DNA from: Oxalicibacterium faecigallinarum
GTDB lineage: Bacteria; Pseudomonadota; Gammaproteobacteria; Burkholderiales; Burkholderiaceae_D
Length of the DNA stretch: 64,000 bases
Reading direction: 5' to 3'
Assembly: GCF_014635705.1 (NCBI RefSeq)
Contig: NZ_BMDI01000002.1
Coordinates: forward strand, 124,001 to 188,000
Shown in pieces: positions 45,014 through 52,620 of this stretch (position 1 is its first letter; every line of letters begins with the position of its first letter). A program made the position numbers and the translations under genes. The notes below the pieces were generated by a model. That model was not told the origin of the DNA. It made no database searches and worked only from the letters and a program-made list of their open reading frames with translations.

Positions 45014-45253
45014 TTAGTGCGCATGGCGCATGCCGCAGCGCTTGCCGAGCGCCAGACCTTTGCATGCTGCAGTCAGTTCTGCATGACATGTTTTTTCATC
45101 CTTGCCGCTACGCAGGCATTGCGCTGCAGCGGCATGGGCTTCTGCCATGGCTTGATGTTGTGCAATGGTTTCCCTGGCGTGATCCGACTTGGGTTCATGT
45201 GCGGCAACAGGCAGGGCGCAGGCAACGAGCAGGGCGAACAGTAATTTTTTCAT
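45014..45253 (-). CDS. Small periplasmic Cys/His protein of the zinc cluster
   Basis: A 79-residue exported protein with signal peptide MKKLLFALLVACALPVAAHE, leaving a mature chain of about 60 residues with seven histidines and four cysteines in the pattern C-x9-C-x7-C-x8-C, ending in GMRHAH. Two disulfides or a metal site are possible. In similar loci of other bacteria this position is taken by a much larger His-rich protein (ZrgA, DUF2796); the small size here is unusual. It begins 19 bases after the permease stop. I know no family for it. Confidence 0.72.
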   Translation of the reverse strand: MKKLLFALLVACALPVAAHEPKSDHARETIAQHQAMAEAHAAAAQCLRSGKDEKTCHAELTAACKGLALGKRCGMRHAH

Positions 45254-45272
45254 GATGCGTTCAATCTGTTGA

Positions 45273-46487
45273 TCAATGTGCGAGTGTGGTCGCGATATCG
45301 GTGCGGTAGGCGCGCATCGCGGGAATCAGTGCGGCGGCGATACCAATCACGATAGCGAGTGGCAGTAACCAGATCTCGTCCGCCGCGATAAACCAGGCGG
45401 ACAGAACGATATTGTGTTCGCTCGCCATCATCTGCGCGAGCAGGCCGACGGTTGCATGACCAAGAAGCCAGCCCAGCGCGGCACCGAGCAATGCGAGCAA
45501 CAAGCCTTCTGTGAGCAGCAGGCGCAAGAGTTTCGCGGGTGAAGCGCCGAGTGTGCGCAGGATGGCAAGGTCCGTACGGCGCTCTTCCAATGCATGGTAG
45601 AGCGCAACGAACATGGCCAGCGTTGCCGCCAGCAGAACGATGGCGGCAATACCGCGCAGGACATCGATACCAACCCCCATCAGGCGGAACAGCTTGGCCG
45701 ATTCGAACGCAGGTTGTGCGGCCTGCAATTGTGGCTGACTGTTGATAAAGCGTGGCATGGTGACGGCGGCCAGTGGCGAACTGTACTGGACCAGCAGCGC
45801 CGTCAGTTCCCTGTGTTGTTCCATGACTTCTCGTTCTTCGGGATCATCGGGATTCAGACCATCGATTTTTTCGTGCACTTTCCAGACAGACTCTACCGGC
45901 GTAATGATCAGACGATCAAGTACGGTCCCGGTGGGTTGCAGAATGCCGACGACTTCAAATGCGGCTTCTTCATGCGCGTATCCACCATCGGCAAGACCGT
46001 GTGAGCCAAAAAAATGATTGCCGATGGCAGCTTTGGTCCGTTGGGCGACGAGTGCGCCCATGACAGCGTGCATGCTGTGCGTCGGCAGGTTGCCTTGCGC
46101 GAGTTGACCTTTGTAATGCCGGATGTAGTCGTCATTGGTGCCAACGATACGAAAGCCACGATAACTGTCACCCAGCGCCAGCGGAATCGCTGTCTTCACC
46201 ATGCGATTCTGTTTGAGTTGCGTTTCGGTTGCCAGTGGAATGTTGCCGGTGGGTGCATCGATCTGATAAATCGAGGACAGGATCAGTTGCAGCGGCGAGC
46301 CTTTCGCGCCCACCACCAGATCAATCCCCTCTGCATCGCGCAGTGCCCGATCAGTGAGCTGGGACGATGCGGACAGAATGAAGGTCATCATCGCAATACC
46401 GATGGCCATCAAGAACAGATTGAGTACCGTTGCGAGCGGGCGATGCCACAGTGATTTCAGTGCAAGGGAGAACGCATTCAATTGCAT
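45273..46487 (-). CDS. FtsX/MacB-type ABC permease (Zrg-like)
   Basis: Membrane permease of 404 residues with four helices in the FtsX arrangement: one near the N-terminus (VLNLFLMAIGIAMMTFILSAS), a large periplasmic domain (about residues 45-280), then three C-terminal helices (GIAAIVLLAATLAMFVALYHALEERRTDLAILRTLGASPAKLL is the conserved segment). It pairs with the ATPase gene, with which it shares a TGATG overlap. This permease type usually performs mechanical work or lipoprotein handling rather than ion uptake, so how it serves zinc acquisition is open. Confidence 0.9.
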   Translation of the reverse strand: MQLNAFSLALKSLWHRPLATVLNLFLMAIGIAMMTFILSASSQLTDRALRDAEGIDLVVGAKGSPLQLILSSIYQIDAPTGNIPLATETQLKQNRMVKTAIPLALGDSYRGFRIVGTNDDYIRHYKGQLAQGNLPTHSMHAVMGALVAQRTKAAIGNHFFGSHGLADGGYAHEEAAFEVVGILQPTGTVLDRLIITPVESVWKVHEKIDGLNPDDPEEREVMEQHRELTALLVQYSSPLAAVTMPRFINSQPQLQAAQPAFESAKLFRLMGVGIDVLRGIAAIVLLAATLAMFVALYHALEERRTDLAILRTLGASPAKLLRLLLTEGLLLALLGAALGWLLGHATVGLLAQMMASEHNIVLSAWFIAADEIWLLPLAIVIGIAAALIPAMRAYRTDIATTLAH

Positions 46488-47152
46488 CAGAGCCCCTGCG
46501 TCGAAAACGGTGCTGCCAGACGCAGGGTCTTGGCGTCCGGCATGGCGTGCAGCACACGTGCATCATGCGTGGAGATGATCAGGGAACTGCCATTTTCCTC
46601 GGCTTGAGTACGCAACAGGGTAATCGCGTCATGTGCGGCGATGTCGTCCAGGCTGGCTGTTGGCTCGTCGGCCAACAACAGCAATGGTCGCTGGAAAAGC
46701 GCACGGGCGAGGGCAACACGTTGTCGTTGGCCGTGGCTTAGCTGATGTGGCTTCGCGTGCACGCGGTCTTGCATGCCCAGTTTGCCGAGCAGGGCGTCTG
46801 CCCGTGCCGTGTCATGCTTGTGATTGCCGGCATAGGCTGCAACCAGAATGTTTTCACGTACCGTCAGGCTGGGAATGAGCGCCAGTTTTTGTGGCAGGAA
46901 GCCGATGGTCCGGCTGCGCCACTGATCTGCAGATGAGGCAGAGAGTTGGGTAAGGTCGGTGCCGCCAATCGAAAGGCGTCCGCCTTGTGGCGTCAGAATG
47001 CCGGCCAGCAGGTGCAGCAGCGTGGATTTGCCGCTGCCGGAGGGGCCGGCCAATACTGCGTGCTGCCCTTTTTCGAGGGCGAACTCAGGTACGGCCAGTT
47101 GTGGATGGGATGCGTCATCATAACGATGCACAAGGTTCTCGATTTGCAACAT
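46487..47152 (-). CDS. ABC transporter ATPase (LolD/MacB-type)
   Basis: ATPase subunit of 221 residues: Walker A GPSGSGKST, Q-loop IGFLPQKLA, signature LSHGQRQRVALARAL (an LSHGQ variant of LSGGQ), Walker B LLLADEPTASLD, and switch ISTHDARV. It belongs to the LolD/MacB-type group that partners FtsX-like permeases. It is the first gene of the six-gene zinc operon. The start codon lies inside a palindrome matching the one before zur, and a TAGAAT box stands directly upstream. Confidence 0.93.
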   Translation of the reverse strand: MLQIENLVHRYDDASHPQLAVPEFALEKGQHAVLAGPSGSGKSTLLHLLAGILTPQGGRLSIGGTDLTQLSASSADQWRSRTIGFLPQKLALIPSLTVRENILVAAYAGNHKHDTARADALLGKLGMQDRVHAKPHQLSHGQRQRVALARALFQRPLLLLADEPTASLDDIAAHDAITLLRTQAEENGSSLIISTHDARVLHAMPDAKTLRLAAPFSTQGL

Positions 47153-47159
47153 GGTTGCA
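47145..47159 (-). promoter_or_regulatory. Predicted Zur box at the start of the ABC/receptor operon
   Basis: TGCAA-CATGG-TTGCA is a perfect 5-bp inverted repeat with a 5-base centre, the same design as the site upstream of zur. It overlaps the ATPase start codon and adjoins a possible -10 box TAGAAT, a position expected to block transcription when Zur binds with zinc. Assignment to Zur rests on shared design and gene content. Confidence 0.55.
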
Positions 47160-47173
47160 TTCTACAAAAAAAC

Positions 47174-47203
47174 AAAGCGCACGGAAAGAGCCGTGCGCTT
47201 TTG
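47174..47203 (-). terminator. Rho-independent terminator after dksA
   Basis: AAAGCGCACGG, a six-base loop, CCGTGCGCTTT form an 11-bp stem; on the minus strand it is followed by GTTTTTTTG. It lies 34 bases after the dksA stop and just before the zinc operon promoter, so it insulates the two units. Confidence 0.85.
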
Positions 47204-47236
47204 TCTGATCCGACCAAGTCGAACGTGAGTACGAAC

Positions 47237-48172
47237 TCAGTCGCCGTACAACTTCTGCTTGAGTTCGCGGCGTTGTTGCGCTTCGAGTGACAGGGTTGCC
47301 GTTGGGCGAGCCAGCAGACGCGGCACACCAATCGGTTCGCCGGTTTCTTCACACCAGCCATAGTCACCGGCATCGATGGCGACAATTGACTGCTGCACCT
47401 TTTTCAACAGTTTGCGTTCGCGGTCGCGGGTACGCAATTCAAGCGCATGTTCTTCCTCAATGGTGGCGCGATCAGCCGGATCGGGAACCAGAACGGTTTC
47501 ACGCAGATGTTCGGTGGTTTCGTCGGCATTCTTGAGCAACTCTTTTTCGAGTTGCTGCAGACGATCCTTGAAGAAGGCGAGCTGCGCCTCGTTCATGTAA
47601 TCCTTTTCACCCATTTTCAGAATCTGTTCTTCTGTCAACAGGGCGCCAGGGGCGGTCGTTTGTGCTTTTGATGTTTTAGTTGCCACTTCGCTTGCCTTTG
47701 AAACTACGGATGGTTCAATTTTATCCACGATTGGAGCAGCGGGTTGCGCCGCTTTTTTTGCTCCGGATCGGGACGCGGTTTTTGTTGTTGCAGTGAGCGC
47801 TGGTTTGGACGCCGTGACTGCGGTTTTGGTTGCCGAACTTGTTGCCGTTTTAGCGGTTTTTTTAGCGGGCGTTTTCGCTGCGCCGGCGGCCTTGGTCGTC
47901 TTGGCTGCACTGGCGCGCGTTGCAACAGGTGCCTTGCTCTTCGCGGGGGATTTTACCGCACTCTTGGCGACCGCCTTTTTTGCCGCCGCAGCAACTGTCT
48001 TGCTGGCTGGTTTGATCGATTTGGACAATGCCTTGACAACGCTGCCGGCCAGTGACTTGGCAGTGCTTTTGACAGCAGATTTGGCTGTTGTCAGCTTCGT
48101 CTTGCTGGTCGCGATCGGTTTGGGAGCAGCTTTTTTTGTGCTTTTCGCAGCTTTTGTGACGGTTGCGTTCAT
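47237..48172 (-). CDS. dksA: RNA polymerase-binding protein DksA with a long Lys/Ala-rich N-terminal extension
   Basis: Transcription factor of 311 residues. The C-terminal 135 residues are DksA: coiled coil with tip motif DPADRAT, then DYGWCEETGEPIGVPRLLARPTATLSLEAQQRRELK. Only one of the four zinc-finger cysteines remains (C, T, S, A), the zinc-free type common in alpha- and betaproteobacteria. Residues 1-175 are almost only K, A, T, S, P and V, resembling histone H1 tails and AlgP/HctB repeats, which suggests DNA binding. ATG 48172 follows AGGGGACT. DksA works with ppGpp at promoters. Confidence 0.93.
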   Translation of the reverse strand: MNATVTKAAKSTKKAAPKPIATSKTKLTTAKSAVKSTAKSLAGSVVKALSKSIKPASKTVAAAAKKAVAKSAVKSPAKSKAPVATRASAAKTTKAAGAAKTPAKKTAKTATSSATKTAVTASKPALTATTKTASRSGAKKAAQPAAPIVDKIEPSVVSKASEVATKTSKAQTTAPGALLTEEQILKMGEKDYMNEAQLAFFKDRLQQLEKELLKNADETTEHLRETVLVPDPADRATIEEEHALELRTRDRERKLLKKVQQSIVAIDAGDYGWCEETGEPIGVPRLLARPTATLSLEAQQRRELKQKLYGD

Positions 48173-48260
48173 AGTCCCCTGTCCTTGATGAACCTTACCA
48201 CGCTCAAACGACGACAGCCTCGCGTCTTGCGGCCTGCCGCACGAAATCAACCACGCTAGT

Positions 48261-49313
48261 TTATACCAGACATTGTTTCAAACCGAGAATAAAAGTTTCC
48301 TTCGGGAGATTTTGTCCGATGAAAACCATTTTGCTGCCTTTTGGCTCGTTTTCACCCCATTTGGCGCCAATGTCGGTCCCCATGATCTGGTGTACACCCT
48401 GAAAAATGACTTTTCGGTCGGCGCCATCCATCCACAGTACGCCTTTGTAACGTAGCATGCGCGGCCCATAGACTTGCACGATGATGCCCAGATACTCGTC
48501 CAGTTTTTCAGCCTGAAACGGACGATCTGCCTGAAAGACAAAGGCTGTGATGCTATCGCTGTGGTGCCCCTGATGGTGATTGTGGTCATGGTGGTGATGC
48601 TCGTGACCACAATCTGCGCCGCATGCATGATCATCGTGGTCATGTGCATGGTCGTCTGCCAACAGGAAATCCTGATCGAGTTCGAGCTTGTCGTTCAGGT
48701 TGAAGCCGCGCAGATCAAGGACTTCTGCAATCGCAACCTTGCCGAAATCGCTGGTAACGATCGGTGCGCGCGGGTTGATGTGGCGTAACCGTGCCGTCAA
48801 TCTTTCGAGCGCGGCGCCATCGACCAGATCGGTTTTGGAAAGCAGCAGTTTGTCGGCGAACCCGACCTGACGCTGTGCCTCTTCGTAGGTATCCAGCTGA
48901 TGCATGGCGTGGCGTGCATCAACGACCGTGACAACCGCATCGACCAGATAGTCGGCGGCGACTTCTTCATCGATAAAGAAGGTTTGTGCAACCGGTCCCG
49001 GATTGGCAAGGCCGGTGGTTTCAATGACGACGTGATCGAACTGCAGCTCGCCAGCGGCGCGACGGCGTGCCAGATCGGTCAGTCCCATGATCAGATCGCC
49101 GCGCACGGTGCAGCAAATGCAGCCGTTGTTCATTTCGATGATCTGTTCGCGACTCTCCTGTACGAGTATTTCATTGTCGATGTTTTCTTCGCCAAACTCG
49201 TTTTCAATCACCGCAATCTTGAAACCATGTGGTTCGTGCAGGATGCGATTGAGCAGCGTGGTTTTGCCGGCGCCAAGAAAGCCGGTAAGAATGGTAGCGG
49301 GAATCAGGGCCAT
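48261..49313 (-). CDS. CobW/ZNG1-family GTPase with His-rich segment
   Basis: GTP-dependent metallochaperone-type protein of 350 residues: Walker A TGFLGAGKTTLLN, the zinc-binding GCICCTVR motif, Walker B-like ETTGLANPG, base-recognition KTD, and C-terminal CobW_C domain (IIVQVYGPRMLRYKGVLW). A metal-binding segment between them (DDHAHDHDDHACGADCGHEHH, then more HH pairs to about residue 265) is very rich in His. Related Zur-controlled proteins (ZigA, YeiR, eukaryotic ZNG1) deliver zinc to client enzymes when zinc is scarce. Located between zur and dksA. Confidence 0.93.
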   Translation of the reverse strand: MALIPATILTGFLGAGKTTLLNRILHEPHGFKIAVIENEFGEENIDNEILVQESREQIIEMNNGCICCTVRGDLIMGLTDLARRRAAGELQFDHVVIETTGLANPGPVAQTFFIDEEVAADYLVDAVVTVVDARHAMHQLDTYEEAQRQVGFADKLLLSKTDLVDGAALERLTARLRHINPRAPIVTSDFGKVAIAEVLDLRGFNLNDKLELDQDFLLADDHAHDHDDHACGADCGHEHHHHDHNHHQGHHSDSITAFVFQADRPFQAEKLDEYLGIIVQVYGPRMLRYKGVLWMDGADRKVIFQGVHQIMGTDIGAKWGENEPKGSKMVFIGQNLPKETFILGLKQCLV

Positions 49314-49332
49314 GTATCGCTTTCAATGACAG

Positions 49333-49863
49333 TTACTTGGCTTGCAGAGCGCATTCCGCGCACCAGCCTTTGATGGTAAGTTCCACTTCGTGACTCTGGA
49401 AACCTTTGCCCAATGTACTTTGCAGGATTTTTTGCAATTGCTGGCGCAAGGTCAGGCTGGAATTGCCCTGTTTGCTATCCATATCAGTGTTGAATAGTTT
49501 TTCATCCACATTGTCGATGCAGAAAACCTTTGCACAGCGTGTGCATTTGAAATGTCCATGTTGGTGATGATGGGCATGACCGTGACCGGCTTCCGTTTCT
49601 TCCACGCCCGCGTTGTAGCGGAAGACGCGATCGTCGCCGGAAATCTTATGTGCCAGCCCCGCATCGGTTAAGCCATCCAGGGCGCGATACAGGGTGACGC
49701 GATCCATATCGACCAGTTTGTCCTGCACATCCTGATGCGACAGTGCGTGGCGTGCGCCGAGCAGGGTGGCTAGTACCCTGATGCGTGCATCGGTCGTGCG
49801 TAGCGATGAGCTACGGAGTTGTTCTTCAGCAAGCGACTGAAAATCGGGAGCATTCTTTTTCAT
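49333..49863 (-). CDS. zur: Zinc uptake regulator Zur (Fur family)
   Basis: Fur-family repressor of 176 residues. Winged helix RIRVLATLLGARHALSHQDVQDKL with DRVTLYRALDGLTDAGLAHKI; regulatory site region GHGHAHHHQHGHFKCTRCAKVFCID; C-terminal GWCAEC completes the structural zinc site (CTRC plus CAEC). The many histidines and the neighbouring cobW gene indicate zinc rather than iron. The start at 49863 is preferred: upstream in-frame codons fall in the promoter, where a palindrome suggests autoregulation. cobW follows after 19 bases. Confidence 0.88.
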   Translation of the reverse strand: MKKNAPDFQSLAEEQLRSSSLRTTDARIRVLATLLGARHALSHQDVQDKLVDMDRVTLYRALDGLTDAGLAHKISGDDRVFRYNAGVEETEAGHGHAHHHQHGHFKCTRCAKVFCIDNVDEKLFNTDMDSKQGNSSLTLRQQLQKILQSTLGKGFQSHEVELTIKGWCAECALQAK

Positions 49864-49903
49864 GGTGATACTTCGGGAGGCAACAGCACGATTATGCCGT
49901 ATA

Positions 49904-49918
49904 TGCAATTGAGTTGCA
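49904..49918 (-). promoter_or_regulatory. Predicted Zur box upstream of zur-cobW
   Basis: TGCAA-TTGAG-TTGCA, extended to ATGCAA/TTGCAT on both sides, lies 41 bases before the zur start and about 7 bases upstream of a possible -10 box CATAAT, so it would cover the -35 region. The same palindrome design occurs at 47145. Confidence 0.6.
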
Positions 49919-49962
49919 TGTGATTGTTGGCGATGACATCAAGGAGGCTGCGATGAAGGCGT

Positions 49963-50919
49963 TTATTTGCCTGATTTTTTCTTCGCGCGCGGATGGGCGG
50001 CATCGTAGACCTGCGCCAGACGCTGAAAATCCAGTGAAGTATAAATCTGCGTGGCAGAAATTGACGCGTGGCCGAGCATTTCCTGTACCGCACGCAGATC
50101 GCCCGATGACTGCAATACATGAGACGCGAAGGAATGGCGGAGGACGTGCGGGTGTACATTGGTCGGCAGACCGATGGTTTGTCCGTGTGATTTCAGCCGC
50201 AACTGCAAGACCCGGGCGGAGATCCGTGCGCCGCGCTCATTGAGAAACAGCGGGTATGGATCCAGTTTGATCAGTGTGGCGCGTACACCCAGCCAGTCGT
50301 GCAAGGCGGTGACCGCTGCTTGTCCTATCGGTACGCTGCGCATTTTGCTGCCTTTGCCGGTAACCGTCACTTCCTGTGCATCAAGATCGATCCAGCCTTG
50401 CGAAACGTAACGCTCTTCCTTCACATAATGCAGATCCAGTCCGACCAGTTCGGAAACGCGCAGGCCGCTCGAATACAACAATTCAAACATCGCGTGATTG
50501 CACTTTTGCATGGCTGACTGCGTACTTGTTACGCCCTCGTGGGCAACCAGCCGCACGGCATCATCTGCGGAGAGTGCTTTGGGGAGCGTCTTGTTACGCT
50601 TGGGTGCCTTGATGCCCGCGACAGGATTGGCAGCGATCGCATGCTGTTCTGCCAGCCAGTCGAAAAAACCGCGCCATGCGGAAAGCTTGCGGGCGATCGA
50701 GCGTGCATTCAATCCCTGACTATGCAATTGCGCAGTCAATTTGCGAATCTGGAAGTGATCGACTTCGGTCAGGACGGCGTGCGGCTTCGGTTGCGTTACC
50801 AACGTAGCCAGTTCAAGCAGATCGCGGCGATACGCGTTGCGCGTCAGTGCGGCAAGTTGCCGCTGTCCCGCCAGATAGTCGAGGTAGTCGTCTATCCAGG
50901 CAAGGTTGGCGGCAGACAT
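49963..50919 (-). CDS. xerC: Tyrosine recombinase XerC
   Basis: Site-specific recombinase (318 residues) that with XerD resolves chromosome dimers at dif. N-terminal SAM-like core-binding domain (WIDDYLDYLAGQRQLAALTRNAYRRDL), then catalytic domain with the tetrad visible: R in SSGLRVSELVGL, H-x-x-R in HVLRHSFASHVL, H in LGHASISATQIYTSLD with the nucleophilic tyrosine. Its place between zur and DUF484/dapF is the usual one. Nothing suggests an integron or prophage origin. Confidence 0.95.
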   Translation of the reverse strand: MSAANLAWIDDYLDYLAGQRQLAALTRNAYRRDLLELATLVTQPKPHAVLTEVDHFQIRKLTAQLHSQGLNARSIARKLSAWRGFFDWLAEQHAIAANPVAGIKAPKRNKTLPKALSADDAVRLVAHEGVTSTQSAMQKCNHAMFELLYSSGLRVSELVGLDLHYVKEERYVSQGWIDLDAQEVTVTGKGSKMRSVPIGQAAVTALHDWLGVRATLIKLDPYPLFLNERGARISARVLQLRLKSHGQTIGLPTNVHPHVLRHSFASHVLQSSGDLRAVQEMLGHASISATQIYTSLDFQRLAQVYDAAHPRAKKKSGK

Positions 50920-50924
50920 GAGGT

Positions 50925-51581
50925 TTAGTCGAGCAGACTGGTCAGCGCAGCACTGGCAGTTTTGCCAATGTTGTCGAGGAAGTCGGTTGCCATGTCGGCG
51001 GTGAATCGTGCCGCATCAGGGGAGCCGAGCACCAGCAGGCCGAATGCCTTGCCACTGTCTTCCTGACGCAGAGGGATCAGTGCAACCGATTGAATGGCCG
51101 GTGCTTCTTCAAACCAGGTGGTGGCTTCGAAGTCGTTGTTGGCACCGCAAAACGGTACCGTCATGCCGCTGGCAAACAGGCGCGAATCGTCGGAGACCGG
51201 CGCGGCAAACCAAGCATGCGAGAACGCTTCGGCAACACCCCACAGCCGCAAGGTGACATGCGGGACATCGAAGGTGCGCTGCAGGCCACTGGTCAGCGTG
51301 TGCGGCAGATCGACATCATTGCGCGCAACAAGCAAGTCGCGTGTCCACACCTGAAATTTCTGGGAAATCTGGTCGTTCTCTTGTCCGATACGCATCAGTT
51401 CTGCCAGACGCAGTTCCATGACCTTGAATTTCTCGCGCATGACGTCCATCTGGCGCTCTTGCAGAGAAAGGGTGCGTGCGCCAAGTGCGCTGGACAGGCG
51501 AACCTGTGCCAATACTTCGGCATGTTCTTCAAAGAACTGGGGATTGTTCAACAGATAGTCGGCAACGGCTTGAGAATCCAT
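50925..51581 (-). CDS. DUF484-family protein
   Basis: A 218-residue cytoplasmic protein of the DUF484 family: an N-terminal DSQAVADYLLNNPQFFEEHAEVLAQVRL motif, a coiled-coil linker (about residues 38-75), and a GAF-like domain ending in FGLLVLGSPDAARFTADMATDFLDNIGK. The function is not known; in most proteobacteria the gene lies between dapF and xerC, as here. Five bases separate it from xerC, so they form one operon. Confidence 0.93.
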   Translation of the reverse strand: MDSQAVADYLLNNPQFFEEHAEVLAQVRLSSALGARTLSLQERQMDVMREKFKVMELRLAELMRIGQENDQISQKFQVWTRDLLVARNDVDLPHTLTSGLQRTFDVPHVTLRLWGVAEAFSHAWFAAPVSDDSRLFASGMTVPFCGANNDFEATTWFEEAPAIQSVALIPLRQEDSGKAFGLLVLGSPDAARFTADMATDFLDNIGKTASAALTSLLD

Positions 51582-51697
51582 GGAGCGTTTTTTCCTGAGA
51601 ATGTGTGGTGCGCCGGTCGAATGCCGACAAAGTGTGCGGGGATTTTAACCGACAACCATCGTCATGCGGCAACAGCCGGTCAGGCATGACGATACCC

Positions 51698-52549
51698 TTA
51701 CAGCGTGATCTCACCTTCGAAGACTGTGACGGCGGGGCCGGTCATCATGACCGGCTGATTGTCGCCAGCCCATGCAATTGACAGGTCGCCGCCGCGTGTA
51801 TGCACCTTGACCGGCGATGACAGCATGCCACGACGGATACCCGAAACCACGGCAGCGCACGCGCCGGTACCGCATGCGAGTGTCTCACCGGCGCCGCGTT
51901 CGAATACGCGCAGCTTGATTTCATGCGGATTGATGACCTGCATGAAGCCGGCGTTGACGCGACGTGGGAAACGCGGATGGCGTTCGATCAAGGTGCCGTG
52001 CTCTTGTACGGGGGCTTTGTCGACATCGTTGACGATCTGCACGGCATGCGGATTGCCCATGGAAACGGCGCCAACCCAGCAGGTGCCACCAGGCAGTTCG
52101 AGTGGCCAGAGTGTCTCGTCGCCTTCGACCTTGCCCAACAAGCCTTCGTTGTTGAAGGGCACTTGTGCCGGATCGAGAATGGGGGCGCCCATGTCGACCG
52201 TGATGCCACCATCTGCTTCAAGGCGTGGTTCGATGATGCCGCTCATGGTCTGCACACGGATTGCCTGCTTGTCGGTCAGACCCTTCTCGGTCACAAAGCG
52301 GACGAAGGCACGTGCGCCGTTGCCGCATTGTTCGACTTCGCCGCCATCGGCGTTATAGATACGGTAGCGGAAATCGACGTCGTCGCTTTGCGGTTTTTCA
52401 ACCACCAGAATCTGGTCGGCGCCGATACCGAAACGACGATCGGCGACAAAACGCCATTGTTCCGGTGTCAGGTGAATGTCTTGGTTGATGGCATCGACGA
52501 CGACAAAATCATTGCCGGCACCGTGCATTTTGGTGAACTTGAGTTTCAT
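51698..52549 (-). CDS. dapF: Diaminopimelate epimerase
   Basis: Converts LL- to meso-diaminopimelate for lysine and peptidoglycan (283 residues). Both active-site cysteines are visible: [14 protein letters not shown] and [27 protein letters not shown] at the N-terminus and [10 protein letters not shown] are conserved. The start at 52549 begins [13 protein letters not shown]; a further upstream in-frame start adds nine residues not seen in the family. It heads dapF-DUF484-xerC. Confidence 0.97.
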   Translation of the reverse strand: MKLKFTKMHGAGNDFVVVDAINQDIHLTPEQWRFVADRRFGIGADQILVVEKPQSDDVDFRYRIYNADGGEVEQCGNGARAFVRFVTEKGLTDKQAIRVQTMSGIIEPRLEADGGITVDMGAPILDPAQVPFNNEGLLGKVEGDETLWPLELPGGTCWVGAVSMGNPHAVQIVNDVDKAPVQEHGTLIERHPRFPRRVNAGFMQVINPHEIKLRVFERGAGETLACGTGACAAVVSGIRRGMLSSPVKVHTRGGDLSIAWAGDNQPVMMTGPAVTVFEGEITL

Positions 52550-52620
52550 AGAATGATTATAGTGATCGGTGATCAAGACGTCAGGGGAAAGGTCATCCTG
52601 ATCGCGCTGGTGTGTGGCGA

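Noticed and set aside
47700-48180. Lys/Ala-rich repeat tract considered as a frameshifted or false extension of dksA
   Set aside because: The frame is open throughout, keeps a strong ribosome-binding site before its ATG, and its K/A/T/P composition is that of a histone-like tail rather than of random read-through.
49963-50919. Integrase of a mobile element
   Set aside because: The tyrosine recombinase fits XerC in length, motif and its standard place beside DUF484 and dapF.
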